Under the pieces are notes generated by a model. That model was not told the origin of the DNA. It saw only the letters and a list, made by a program, of their open reading frames with translations, and made no database searches. A stretch of 54,382 bases of DNA from JAGNZR01 sp051652785 (GTDB lineage: Bacteria; Fusobacteriota; Fusobacteriia; Fusobacteriales; Fusobacteriaceae). Position 1 is the stretch's first letter. Each line of letters starts with the position of its first letter. The stretch spans positions 1 through 54,382 of the forward strand of contig JBOFUX010000031.1 in NCBI GenBank assembly GCA_051652785.1, given 5' to 3'. A program made the position numbers and the translations under genes. Positions 32,191 through 41,491 of this stretch are shown one piece after another.

Positions 32191-33168
32191 CTAATATCTA
32201 TTTCCTAATAATCCAACGGCTTTTTTTATTTTAATTATTTTATTTTTAGCTAATAATCTAGATTTTTCAGCACCTTTATATAAAATTTCCTTTACATAAT
32301 CTGGATTTTTTTCTAATTCTTCTCTTTTTTCTCTTGCTTCTTTGAAATATTCTAAAATAATTTCTAATAATTCATTTTTAGCATGACCATATCCATAATT
32401 TCCTTTTTTAAAATTATATTTCATTGTCTCTAACTGCTCTTTAGTTGCAAATAAAGAGTATAATTGAGTAATATTATTATCAGGATTTTTAGGTTCTTCT
32501 AAAGGTGTTGAATCTGTCACAATACTCATAATTTGTTTTTTAAGTTCTTTTTTTGAAGCAAACATATTTATTGTATTTCCATAAGATTTACTCATTTTTA
32601 ATCCATCAGTGCCTGGGACTACCGCTAAACTTTCTATTATTATTGGTTCTGGTAATTTAAAAATATCTTCACCATATTTTTCATTAAATTTAATTGCTAT
32701 ATCTCTTGTCATTTCCAAATGTTGCTTTTGATCTTTTCCAACTGGCACTAAATCTGTATCATAAATTAATATATCTGCTGCCATTAAAATAGGATAAGAT
32801 AATAAACCCATACTTGGAGAAATCCCTTTTTCTATCTTATCTTTAAACGAATGTCCACGTTCCATAAGAGAAACTGGAGTCAAATTTGAAAGTATCCAAT
32901 AAAGTTCTGTGTGTTCTGGAACATCAGATTGAAAAAAAATAGTTGATTTTTCCGGATCTAGCCCTAATGCTAAATAATCCAAAACAACATCATATGAATT
33001 TCTTCTTAAAGATTCTGAATTAGTAGAAGATGTTAAAGAATGATAATCTGCTACAAAATATATCCCTTCATACTGATTTTGATTATCTATAAATTGTTTT
33101 ATTGCTCCAAAATAATTTCCTAAATGAAGAATTCCACTTGGTTGTATCCCTGACAAACTTCTTTTCAT
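32191..33168 (-). CDS. trpS: Tryptophan--tRNA ligase
   Basis: A class I synthetase for tRNA-Trp. SGIQPSGILHLGNYFGA at the N-terminus includes the HIGH-like HLGN, and KMSKSYGNTI is the KMSKS loop. 325 residues from the start at 33168, which has GAGGCGG upstream. The in-frame ATG at 33234 would add a spurious segment that covers the promoter. No T-box or trp operator was seen in the leader. Confidence 0.96.
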   Translation of the reverse strand: MKRSLSGIQPSGILHLGNYFGAIKQFIDNQNQYEGIYFVADYHSLTSSTNSESLRRNSYDVVLDYLALGLDPEKSTIFFQSDVPEHTELYWILSNLTPVSLMERGHSFKDKIEKGISPSMGLLSYPILMAADILIYDTDLVPVGKDQKQHLEMTRDIAIKFNEKYGEDIFKLPEPIIIESLAVVPGTDGLKMSKSYGNTINMFASKKELKKQIMSIVTDSTPLEEPKNPDNNITQLYSLFATKEQLETMKYNFKKGNYGYGHAKNELLEIILEYFKEAREKREELEKNPDYVKEILYKGAEKSRLLAKNKIIKIKKAVGLLGNRY

Positions 33169-33205
33169 TAAATATACCGCCTCATATAATTTAATTTTTA
33201 CATAA

Positions 33206-33234
33206 ATAATAACACATGAAAAAACAAAGTTCAA
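33206..33234 (-). promoter_or_regulatory. Promoter of trpS
   Basis: TTGAAC (33229-33234) and TATTAT (33206-33211) are 17 bases apart on the - strand. Confidence 0.7.
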
Positions 33235-33261
33235 TCTATTAGATTTTCTTTTCTTGCTTAT

Positions 33262-33966
33262 TCATTTATTTTTTTCAGTTTTTATATTCCAATTAATTGG
33301 AGATTTATTCTTACTAATTAAAAATTTATTGGTATTAATGAAATAATTTTTGTAAAAAAAACCTTTATTAGCTGATAATGGGCTAGGGTGAACTCCTTCA
33401 AGAATTAGATGATTTTTATTTTCTATAATTTTTGATTTTGATTTTGCTTGATTTCCCCATAGAATAAAAACAGTAGGCTCTTTTCTTTCCCCTATTAAAC
33501 TTATTACTTTATCAGTGAACAATTCCCACCCTTTTTTTGCATGGGAATTTGCCATTCCTTCTCTAACTGTAAGTACTGTGTTTAATAAAAATACACCCTG
33601 TTCAACTAAAGATATTAAATTACCATGAGTTGGAATAATAATTTTTTCATTGGTTTCTCTATACTCAAGGTCTAATTCTTTATAAATATTTCTTAGAGAA
33701 GGTGGAATTTTTATACCATCATTTACTGAAAAAGCAATTCCATTACCTTGATTTTTACCGTGGTACGGATCCTGTCCCAAAATAACAACCTTTATATCAC
33801 TAAACTTTATTTTATTAAAAAGATTAAAAATATTTTCTTTTTTAGGAAAAATATTTTCATTTTTGTACTCATCTTCTAAAAAATTCAATAATTTTATAAA
33901 ATAATCTTTTTTTAACTCTTTTTTTAGCAATTCTTTCCAAGATTTTTCTAAATTTATCTCTAACAT
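33262..33966 (-). CDS. ung: Uracil-DNA glycosylase
   Basis: Removes uracil from DNA to start base-excision repair. The water-activating motif GQDPYHG is at 64-70 (D66) and the minor-groove loop HPSPLSANKGF is near 190. LRNIYKEL and the FILWGNQAKSK motif are also family-specific. 234 residues. It is about 13 bases downstream of nrdG, so dNTP production and uracil repair share a transcript. Confidence 0.97.
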   Translation of the reverse strand: MLEINLEKSWKELLKKELKKDYFIKLLNFLEDEYKNENIFPKKENIFNLFNKIKFSDIKVVILGQDPYHGKNQGNGIAFSVNDGIKIPPSLRNIYKELDLEYRETNEKIIIPTHGNLISLVEQGVFLLNTVLTVREGMANSHAKKGWELFTDKVISLIGERKEPTVFILWGNQAKSKSKIIENKNHLILEGVHPSPLSANKGFFYKNYFINTNKFLISKNKSPINWNIKTEKNK

Positions 33967-33979
33967 AGTTACCTCTTTT

Positions 33980-34450
33980 TTAGATTGTTATCTCTTTCCC
34001 CTTATTATACACTCTCTGATTAGTACTTCCTCTCAACTTTAGGTTCAAATTTTTTAAGCTCTTTTCAAATCTTCCTTCAATTAAATAATCTATAGTCTCA
34101 ACAACATCCAAAGTTGTAAAACTTAGCACCTCTTCAATGGTATAACCCGTCCACAAATATATTTTTTTTTCTGGAAATTGTTCATTAATTTTTTTTATTA
34201 ACTTTATTACCTCAGCTCTATTTTTATGATAAAAAGGATCTCCACCTAAAAAACTAACATTTTTATGTCTTGATTCTTTAATAATTTTTAATATCTTTTC
34301 CTCTGAATAATCTTCTCCATTTTCATAGTTCCACGTAGCAGCATTCCAACAATCATCACATCCATGGTCACATCCTTGAAACCATAATGTCAAAGTAAAA
34401 CCTGTTATGGAGTTTATACAATCATTTCTATGAATTTCGGCTATTTTCAT
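33980..34450 (-). CDS. nrdG: Anaerobic ribonucleoside-triphosphate reductase activating protein
   Basis: A radical-SAM enzyme that puts the glycyl radical on NrdD. The [4Fe-4S] motif is FQGCDHGCDDCW (Cys triad near 29-37), with FLGGDPFYHK after it. 156 residues from the ATG at 34450 with GGGAG upstream; an in-frame TTG at 34462 was rejected. It is 35 bases downstream of nrdD, and both are presumably controlled by the NrdR-like boxes upstream of nrdD. Confidence 0.95.
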   Translation of the reverse strand: MKIAEIHRNDCINSITGFTLTLWFQGCDHGCDDCWNAATWNYENGEDYSEEKILKIIKESRHKNVSFLGGDPFYHKNRAEVIKLIKKINEQFPEKKIYLWTGYTIEEVLSFTTLDVVETIDYLIEGRFEKSLKNLNLKLRGSTNQRVYNKGKEITI

Positions 34451-34484
34451 TTTATCTCCCAAACAATAGTTCTATAAAACATCA

Positions 34485-36698
34485 CTATTTAACATGTACA
34501 TTTCTTTTATCAATCTCTTTCATTCTACCTGTTATTGCTTTTCTTTCTGCTAGATTTGATAAATAACCACAAGTTCTTTTAATTACTGAAAGCTTTTTAG
34601 CATTTGTATTACCACATTGAGGGCAAGTGTATGTATTTTTATCAAAATCATACTTTATTTCACCTTCATATTTACAAGCATAACATTTATCATTTCTTAC
34701 ATTAAACCCTTGATATTCAATTCCAACTTCATGTCCATACTCAATTAGTTCTAAAATTGCCTGAGTATTATTTTTAACAAAACCAATTTCTGAATAGTCT
34801 ATATTTCCACCAGAAGAATATTTAATAAAAGGAGCCTCTATTTTTAGTTTTTCAAATGCATCTATCTCTAACTCAGAAGAAAAATGATATGAATTTGTAT
34901 AGTATCCTCTTTCTCTTAACCAATTAGGCATTATATTTGAAAAATTTTCTAAATCTTTTTTATAAAAGTTATGAACTAATGCCTCTGCAGGTGTTCCATA
35001 AAGACTCAAAGGTACATTATATTTTTCTTTTATCCTTTTTACTTCTGAATCTAAAAATCTCATGATTTCTATACCTAATTTATGTCCTTCTTGATCTTTT
35101 ATTGTTTTTCCAGTTGTTAGGAGTCTTACAGCATCATCAATACCTACATACCCATAGGAGATAGAAGCTTTATTTGTTCTACAAATTTTTTCTATGGTTT
35201 CTTCATTTCCCAATCTTGCTATAGCACCGTAAACAAAAAGAACAGGAGCTTGTTTTGCTTTTAATTGCGTTGAAAAATTAAATCTATAAACTACAGCTTC
35301 TTCAATTATCTCAGAAGATTCTTTTAATAAATTAAAATATTCTTCTTTTAATTTATTAAAATCTTTGCTTTTATCAATTGCTTTATGTTTTCCTAAAGCT
35401 TGAAGTGCTGGTTGTACCAAGTTAATAGTCTGAACCCCTATATTAAATCGTCCATAGTTAAGAGGTTTTCCCTTTTCTAAATAATCATGATTAACTCTAC
35501 TTCTACATCCCATCCTTGCATAAGTTTTACCTTTATTATAGTCTTCTTCTGAATAGTGTAAAATATCTGGATAGTAACATTTACTTATACACTCACTTGC
35601 AAGCTCAGTGAGATGATAATACTTATCACCTTTTTTAAGATTTAAACCATCTACAACAATATAATTTATTTTAGGAAAAACTGCTAATTTCCCTTCTTTT
35701 CCTAATCCTTTTTTTCTTATTTCAAAATATGATTTTATAATTTCTTCACTTTCCCAAGACGTTGGTATTGTAAACATAATAGTGCTAAATGGGGTTTGAC
35801 TTGCTGAACTAATTGAGTTAGTTTGATATTCGTAAGTTTGACAAGCGTCATATATGTTTTTTATTGTTTTCTTTTTGGCGTACTCAAATGGTTTTTTCAT
35901 TTTTTCTTGTAATATCACATTGGATGATAATATCTCTCCAAACTCATTATTATACTCAATATCTAATATAAATAATGCATCTTTAAAATTTTTAATAAAA
36001 TTCTTTTTAGCGTATTTAGCTAATATTTCATTGAAATCACCAATAGATATCCCACCATATTGTTGATGAGCTATATTTGCGACTATTTGGCTTGTTACTG
36101 TTGAAGCAACTTCAACACTTTTTGGTTCCTCTATATCTGCATTGTTTATTTTAGTTCCATTTTCTAGCATATCTTTTAAATTAAAAATACAGCAATTAGT
36201 CATTGGTGTTCCTGCATAATCCATGTCGTGATAATGAATAGTTTTCATTTCATGAGCTCTTAACACTCTCGGTGGAAGATGTTTTAAAGCTAAGTGCTTA
36301 CTATATTCTCCAGCTATCAAATCTCTTTTTACATTGGGAAGTGATGAGTCTTTATTAGAATTTTCAGAAGAACCAATTTCCATTATTTCATTCATTGAAA
36401 TTACCATTTCATTTAATTTTAATCTCTCTTGAGCTCTCACCGCTCTGTATGAAATATAATGTTCAGCTACATTTTTAAATGGTGAATTTTGTAATTTTTT
36501 TACTACTATATTTTGTATTTCTTCAACTTGTAATTCCTTTTTCATTAATTCTTTTTCAACTGATTCAATTATGTCATCCACTCTTTCCTTAGGAAATTTT
36601 TCTTTCAGAGCTTGAAATGCTTTAAATATTGCCACAAATATTTTTTCTCGATCAAAATTAACTTTTTCCCCATTTCTTTTTATAATTTTATTAGACAT
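34485..36698 (-). CDS. nrdD: Anaerobic ribonucleoside-triphosphate reductase (class III)
   Basis: Reduces NTPs to dNTPs without oxygen using a glycyl radical. An N-terminal ATP-cone (about 5-95; KRNGEKVNFDREKI) is followed by the catalytic barrel. The C-terminal zinc site is CYACKYEG...CPQCG, and the radical loop RTCGYLSNLAERKA lies close to the end, with the radical on about G711. 737 residues is full length. It shows the cell lives in anoxic conditions at least part of the time. Confidence 0.97.
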   Translation of the reverse strand: MSNKIIKRNGEKVNFDREKIFVAIFKAFQALKEKFPKERVDDIIESVEKELMKKELQVEEIQNIVVKKLQNSPFKNVAEHYISYRAVRAQERLKLNEMVISMNEIMEIGSSENSNKDSSLPNVKRDLIAGEYSKHLALKHLPPRVLRAHEMKTIHYHDMDYAGTPMTNCCIFNLKDMLENGTKINNADIEEPKSVEVASTVTSQIVANIAHQQYGGISIGDFNEILAKYAKKNFIKNFKDALFILDIEYNNEFGEILSSNVILQEKMKKPFEYAKKKTIKNIYDACQTYEYQTNSISSASQTPFSTIMFTIPTSWESEEIIKSYFEIRKKGLGKEGKLAVFPKINYIVVDGLNLKKGDKYYHLTELASECISKCYYPDILHYSEEDYNKGKTYARMGCRSRVNHDYLEKGKPLNYGRFNIGVQTINLVQPALQALGKHKAIDKSKDFNKLKEEYFNLLKESSEIIEEAVVYRFNFSTQLKAKQAPVLFVYGAIARLGNEETIEKICRTNKASISYGYVGIDDAVRLLTTGKTIKDQEGHKLGIEIMRFLDSEVKRIKEKYNVPLSLYGTPAEALVHNFYKKDLENFSNIMPNWLRERGYYTNSYHFSSELEIDAFEKLKIEAPFIKYSSGGNIDYSEIGFVKNNTQAILELIEYGHEVGIEYQGFNVRNDKCYACKYEGEIKYDFDKNTYTCPQCGNTNAKKLSVIKRTCGYLSNLAERKAITGRMKEIDKRNVHVK

Positions 36699-36728
36699 AA
36701 GTTTTCCCCTTTTTTCGTATTAATTAAT

Positions 36729-36734
36729 ATTATA
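36729..36734 (-). promoter_or_regulatory. -10 element of nrdD
   Basis: TATAAT on the - strand, overlapping the proximal NrdR-like box. The -35 is weak (TTAATT, 17 bases upstream). Confidence 0.5.
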
Positions 36735-36780
36735 ACAATATGTAGTGTTGTAATTAACACTTTATTACTATATTTTGTAT
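36733..36780 (-). promoter_or_regulatory. Pair of NrdR-like boxes upstream of nrdD
   Basis: On the - strand, ACACTACATATTGTTA (36733-36748) and ATACAAAATATAGTAA (36765-36780) resemble the NrdR consensus ACACWANATNTTGTGT. They are 32 bases apart centre to centre, three helical turns, the standard NrdR arrangement. The proximal box overlaps the -10. Confidence 0.7.
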
Positions 36781-36852
36781 TACGATTTTTTTGTCAAATT
36801 CTTAATATCAATACTACTTATCTATTTTTATTTATATAAAATATTTAGCCAT

Positions 36853-38613
36853 TTAATTTTTTTCATTTTGAATACAATTCGGAAATATTTTTGTCATTCC
36901 ACATGCTGAACATTTAACTCTGCATTCTGGAGTTAAACTTACTTCCTTTGCTTTTTTATATTCTCTTTTTAGAAATTCTTTAGAAACTCCAATAGCAACC
37001 ATATCCCACGGTAAAATATCCTCTAATTGTCTCTCTCCTAAATATTTTTTACTTTCTATCCCTAGTTCTAACATGGACTCTTCCCAAATAATGAAATTAT
37101 CTCTATAATCGTCTAACTTAGCACCTTTTTTCCATGCTAATTCCACTAATTCTCCAATTTTTTCATCTCCACGAGAAATCATACCCTCAAGATAAGATTT
37201 TTTCATATTATGAATTTTTAAATTACATACTTTTGATTTATCAAAAAGATTTCTAAGTAAGCTATGTTTTTTTTTCATTTCATCAAAATCCATCTGTTTA
37301 TGCCATTGAAACGGCGTATGTGGTTTAGGCACAAAATTAGAAACACTAACTGTTATAGTAATTCTTTTAGAAATTTCACGGCAAGCTAAGGCTATCTTGT
37401 TAGTTAAATCATAAATTCCAATAATATCTTCATCTGTTTCAAAAGGAAGACCTATCATAAAATAAAATTTAAAGCTTTGCCATCCTGCTTTCATTGCAGC
37501 TATTGCTGTTTCCATAATATCATTTTCTGTAACACCTTTATTTATAATATCTCTCATTCTTTGAGAACCCGCTTCAGGTGCAAAAGTAAAACTAGGTCTT
37601 TTTCCACCACTAATTTCTTCAGCTGTTTTTACAGAGTGAACATTCATTCTTAAAGATGGTAACGATATTGATAAATTTTTATTTCCAGGTTTATTCTTCA
37701 ATGCACTTATAAGTTCATCTATATTAGAATAATCACTACTACTTAAAGATGATAAAGATACTTCTGTATATCCTGTGTTTTTAAGCATTTTCTCTATTAA
37801 CTCTAAATTTTTCTCTAAACTTCTTTCTCGAAGCGGTCTATACACTATTCCAGCTTGACAAAATCTACAGCCTCTTGTGCAACCTCTTTGAATTTCTACT
37901 GTTGCTCTATCGTGAACTATTCCCATAAATGGTACTAGTTGGTCATCATAGTATGAGGTCTCATTAAAATTTTTTACTATTGCTCTATTTATATTTTTTT
38001 TCCCCTTGTGCAATACAGGAATATAAACTCCGTCTAAATCTTCAATTGATAATAATTTCTCTTTTTTACTTTTTTCTTTATTTATTACCATTCTCCTAGC
38101 TATTTCAGGCATAGTATCTTCACCATCTCCAATAACTATAAAATCAAAAAAATTCTCCATTGTAGAAGGATTCATCATGCAAGTCCCTCCCCCCATTATG
38201 AGAGGATCCATTTCATCTCTATCCTTTGCTTTAAATGGAATTCCAGCTAAATCTAAAGCATTTAATACATTGGGATAGCTCATTTCATATGATAAAGAAA
38301 AACCAACTATATCAAATTCTTTTAAAGGTCTTTTTGTTTCTATGGAAAATGAAGAAAGATTTTCTCTTCTCATAATTTCTTCCATATCAGGATTTGGAGA
38401 AAATCCTCTTTCTAAATAAAAATTATCAACTTTATTCATTATACTATAAAGTATTCTAAATCCTAAATTAGACATTCCAACTTCATATATATCGGGAAAA
38501 AATAAACACATATTTGCTATGTATTCTTTTTTATGTACGCTATTTATTTCATTTCCTAAATATCTTGCTGGTTTTTCTATATGTAAAAGGTGTTTTTTTA
38601 TATCTACGCTCAT
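36853..38613 (-). CDS. B12-binding-domain radical SAM protein (TIGR03960-like)
   Basis: A 586-residue protein with an N-terminal cobalamin-binding-like domain (about 10-190; DIYEVGMSNLGFRILYSIM) and a radical-SAM core whose cluster motif is RGCTRGCRFCQAG near 240. FAPEAGSQRMRDIINKG follows. The C-terminus has an extra Cys set (CRVKCSACGMTKIFPNC). This matches the widespread family usually next to a DUF2344 gene, but no DUF2344 partner is seen here; an HD-domain gene is upstream instead. The biochemical role of the family is not established. Confidence 0.85.
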   Translation of the reverse strand: MSVDIKKHLLHIEKPARYLGNEINSVHKKEYIANMCLFFPDIYEVGMSNLGFRILYSIMNKVDNFYLERGFSPNPDMEEIMRRENLSSFSIETKRPLKEFDIVGFSLSYEMSYPNVLNALDLAGIPFKAKDRDEMDPLIMGGGTCMMNPSTMENFFDFIVIGDGEDTMPEIARRMVINKEKSKKEKLLSIEDLDGVYIPVLHKGKKNINRAIVKNFNETSYYDDQLVPFMGIVHDRATVEIQRGCTRGCRFCQAGIVYRPLRERSLEKNLELIEKMLKNTGYTEVSLSSLSSSDYSNIDELISALKNKPGNKNLSISLPSLRMNVHSVKTAEEISGGKRPSFTFAPEAGSQRMRDIINKGVTENDIMETAIAAMKAGWQSFKFYFMIGLPFETDEDIIGIYDLTNKIALACREISKRITITVSVSNFVPKPHTPFQWHKQMDFDEMKKKHSLLRNLFDKSKVCNLKIHNMKKSYLEGMISRGDEKIGELVELAWKKGAKLDDYRDNFIIWEESMLELGIESKKYLGERQLEDILPWDMVAIGVSKEFLKREYKKAKEVSLTPECRVKCSACGMTKIFPNCIQNEKN

Positions 38614-38630
38614 TTTTACTCCTTGTTTGT

Positions 38631-39053
38631 TTACTCATCATCTAGTCTTTGAAAAATCATCATATTTTTACTAAATTTTTTTATATGATGATTTCGACAA
38701 AGTATTGCTAGTTCCATATTAATTGTCCCTAATTTTTTATAACTTATTTCAGAATGGCGTTCTAATTTTTTGTCACCAATTAAAACTTTTTTTATTCTTT
38801 TTAATAATCCGATTTTTTCTTTTCCACAATCATGCAAAAGAGCTAATTTTTGATATTGTTTATTATTTTTAAGTTCTTCTTCTATCAATATTTTTTTTAA
38901 AATTATATAGCCATGTATCCTGTCATATTTAGACATATCTACATATATTTCAAATTCTTTCAAAGTCAGAATTTTTTTTATTTCTATTTCCCATTTTTCA
39001 TCATATTTTCCAAATATATATGTATAAACTTGTTTTATTCTTGATAGAATCAT
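38631..39053 (-). CDS. Small HD-domain phosphohydrolase
   Basis: A 140-residue protein with an HD motif HDCGKEKIG near 92-100 and upstream and downstream His residues (RIHGYIILKK, ERHSEISY, RNHH), which form a metal site. HD proteins of this size hydrolyse nucleotides or phosphate esters; the substrate is unknown. The start at 39053 has GAGG 5 bases upstream, whereas the GTG at 39059 overlaps that site. It lies between the TruA-like gene and the B12 radical-SAM gene, so all three are co-transcribed. Confidence 0.8.
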   Translation of the reverse strand: MILSRIKQVYTYIFGKYDEKWEIEIKKILTLKEFEIYVDMSKYDRIHGYIILKKILIEEELKNNKQYQKLALLHDCGKEKIGLLKRIKKVLIGDKKLERHSEISYKKLGTINMELAILCRNHHIKKFSKNMMIFQRLDDE

Positions 39054-39070
39054 TTCCACCTCATTTTAAA

Positions 39071-40000
39071 TTACCAAAATTTTTCCATCTCTCTTACAAC
39101 TATATTTCCATATTTTTTTTTAAGTTTTTTTATAACATTTCCACTCTTTCCAACAAAATCAGTTTTTTTCCCTTTTTTAACATAAAAAATCAAAGCAGAA
39201 TTACCTATTTTTTCAACCTTTAATACATTGTGAATTAAAAATTGTATTTCTAATTTTTCTTCTGAACTAAGTGTGGGATCCTCTTCAATTTTAGTTTTAT
39301 CCAATACATCATTATTCGGAGTAATAACCATATTTTGAAGTTCTTCTTTTAAGTAAATTTTTTCTAACGTTAAATATTTTCCTGGAAGTGGTTCTAAAGT
39401 ATCATTTAAAATATAACTTGCCATTATTCTGACTTGTTTTGGCATAAAAGAATCCCCAATAAAATTTAGTTTTCCTTCTACATAAGTTATAGATACCGTT
39501 CTTCTATGTTCTTTTAATGCTAATCCTTTGGTATCTGTAAACTTACTCATATTACCGGTACCTGAATTCTCTATACATCTTTTTTTTATTTCTTCCTCTG
39601 AATTTTTCATTTTATTTTGAGGATATAAATATGTATACTCTCTCTTTTCTATTAGCTCTGGAAATTCTAAATTAGGAAAAGTTTTAACTATTTCTTTTAT
39701 TTTTAAAAATTCTGAATTTTTATTAAATTCTTTTTTTAAATTTTGTAATTTTCCACTATACAAGCTACTTACATAAAGTATATTTTCAGTAGCACTAACT
39801 TTTGCATCTGTTCTCCCTGCTTGCTGAACGCCTTTTGCCCACGTAAATCCTATACTATTCATGATATTTTTAAAAGTACCTTTCACAGTATTTTTATCTG
39901 TCATTTCATCAAAACAGTGAAATTTAGACCCTTCATACGATATATAGAACATAAATCCAAATTTCTCATTTTTTTCCAACGCTCTTAAATTTAATCTCAT
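39071..40000 (-). CDS. Divergent TruA-like pseudouridine synthase with C-terminal KH-like end
   Basis: The catalytic motif AGRTDAKVSA (D65) matches the GRTDxGVHA site of TruA, and an N-terminal FMFYISYEGSKFHCF strand fits the TruA opening. The rest is strongly diverged: the second domain is short, and residues about 245-309 end in VGKSGNVIKKLKKKYG, a GxxG loop as in KH RNA-binding domains. TruA is normally about 245 residues; this is 309. It may modify another RNA than tRNA 38-40, or be a paralogue. The gene is between tdk and the HD gene. Confidence 0.75.
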   Translation of the reverse strand: MRLNLRALEKNEKFGFMFYISYEGSKFHCFDEMTDKNTVKGTFKNIMNSIGFTWAKGVQQAGRTDAKVSATENILYVSSLYSGKLQNLKKEFNKNSEFLKIKEIVKTFPNLEFPELIEKREYTYLYPQNKMKNSEEEIKKRCIENSGTGNMSKFTDTKGLALKEHRRTVSITYVEGKLNFIGDSFMPKQVRIMASYILNDTLEPLPGKYLTLEKIYLKEELQNMVITPNNDVLDKTKIEEDPTLSSEEKLEIQFLIHNVLKVEKIGNSALIFYVKKGKKTDFVGKSGNVIKKLKKKYGNIVVREMEKFW

Positions 40001-40007
40001 TTTTCTC

Positions 40008-40607
40008 CTATCTATCTCGTGTTTTTACCACATGGTGTTTTCTACATCTAGCTTCGTAGCTTTCAGAAGCGCCTACCATAACTATAGGATCGTCAGAATA
40101 AGCTGGTTCTCCATTAACTAATCTTTGAGTTCTTGAGGCCGGACTTCCACAAACCATACAAATAGCATTAAATTTATCTATAAATTCTGCCTTTGCCAAA
40201 AGTTTATCCATAGGAATAAAAGGATCGCCTTTAAAATCTTGATCTAATCCCGCAACAATAACTCTTTTTCCTTCATTTGCCATTTTATCGCAAAATTCAA
40301 CTACTTTTTCTCCAAAAAATTGAATTTCATCTATACCTATAACTTCTACATCATTATAATTTATTTTAACTAAACTATACATTTCCTCTACTGTTTTCAC
40401 TGGAATAGCCTCTATATAATTTAGACTATGAGAAGCTACTTTGCTTGCCTCATATCTTTTATCTGAAGCGTGCTTAAATACAACCATTTTTTGATTTGCA
40501 TATTTTACTCTTCTTAACCTTTTTATTAATTCTTCACTTTTTCCAGAAAACATACTTCCTGTAATAACCTCTATCCAACCCATATGTTCATTATAAAATA
40601 AACGCAT
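40008..40607 (-). CDS. tdk: Thymidine kinase
   Basis: Phosphorylates deoxythymidine for salvage. The P-loop GSMFSGKSEELIKRLRR (near 20), the Walker-B-like IGIDEIQFF and the zinc Cys set (CMVCG, C near 190) identify the type II enzyme. 199 residues from the ATG at 40607, preceded by GAGGTG; the GTG at 40619 was rejected. It follows a strong terminator of the cell-division cluster, so it starts a separate unit. Confidence 0.95.
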   Translation of the reverse strand: MRLFYNEHMGWIEVITGSMFSGKSEELIKRLRRVKYANQKMVVFKHASDKRYEASKVASHSLNYIEAIPVKTVEEMYSLVKINYNDVEVIGIDEIQFFGEKVVEFCDKMANEGKRVIVAGLDQDFKGDPFIPMDKLLAKAEFIDKFNAICMVCGSPASRTQRLVNGEPAYSDDPIVMVGASESYEARCRKHHVVKTRDR

Positions 40608-40712
40608 AAAACACCTCACATATATATTAAATTTTATAATTTTTAATAAGAATATTATACCATAATTTTGATTTGATTTTTTATTTTATTTTTCAAAATA
40701 ATTTAATTAAAA

Positions 40713-40750
40713 TAAAAAAAACCGTTCTATTATATTAATAGAAGCAGTTA
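40713..40750 (-). terminator. Terminator at the end of the division/cell-wall cluster
   Basis: On the - strand AACTGCTTCTATTA pairs with TAATAGAACGGTT (one bulged C and a G-U pair) and is followed by eight Us. It lies past the second L,D-transpeptidase gene. Confidence 0.85.
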
Positions 40751-40765
40751 TTAATATTAAAAATT

Positions 40766-41458
40766 TTATACAAATTCACTTTTTTTTAAATAATTATTAT
40801 CATTTCCATATATATATATAACCGAGCCATTTTTTATCGTATCTATAACCTCTTTATTGATTTTTTTAGGAAGTGCAGGACAACCAAAACTTCTCCCTAA
40901 ACGTCCTTGAGCATTTACTATAGAGGCACTTACATAATTAGCGCCATGAATAACGATTGCTCGGGCTTTAGCTTTGTCATTTATTCCAGCTTCTAGCCCA
41001 TTTAGCTTCATAGAATACCCATTTTTTCCATTATAAGTATTTTCTGTTAAAAAGAAACCTAAAGAACTTTTTTTCGAGTTTATTTGATTGGAAAAAGATG
41101 TTGCTATATTTTCACCACTTTTGGTTCCATGTGCTACGTAAGATTTTATTAATGTTTTCTTTTTCTTTAAATCAATAACATAAAATCGTTTTTCTGATGA
41201 CGGTTTAGAAAAATCTATTATTGTTAATAATTTTTTTTTCTTATTATCTATTTTTGAATATCCTTTTAATGCAATTTTAAAAACATCAAATTTAATTTCT
41301 TTTTCTAAATTTAAATCCTTATATAATTTTTCCATTGAAGATAATTCATTTAATTTTAAGTTATTTTTTTCTAAATTTTCTAAATCTTTTGAATAAATAG
41401 CACTATTCAAAATAAAAATGCTAAAAAACAATATTAATATTCCTTTTATTTTCAACAT
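40766..41458 (-). CDS. Secreted murein L,D-transpeptidase catalytic domain protein (YkuD_2 type)
   Basis: A signal peptide (about 1-22, ending near SAIYS-K) directs it to the periplasm. The C-terminal catalytic domain shows VIHGANYVSAS (H171) and GRLGRSFGCPAL (C193), the YkuD_2 signature. Such enzymes are expected to cleave or form links at the DAP residue in peptidoglycan. 230 residues. It is 34 bases after another L,D-transpeptidase gene and precedes a strong terminator, so it is the last gene of the dcw transcript or its tail. Confidence 0.85.
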   Translation of the reverse strand: MLKIKGILILFFSIFILNSAIYSKDLENLEKNNLKLNELSSMEKLYKDLNLEKEIKFDVFKIALKGYSKIDNKKKKLLTIIDFSKPSSEKRFYVIDLKKKKTLIKSYVAHGTKSGENIATSFSNQINSKKSSLGFFLTENTYNGKNGYSMKLNGLEAGINDKAKARAIVIHGANYVSASIVNAQGRLGRSFGCPALPKKINKEVIDTIKNGSVIYIYGNDNNYLKKSEFV

Positions 41459-41491
41459 GATCTCACCTCCTAATAATTTTATAGTAAAATT

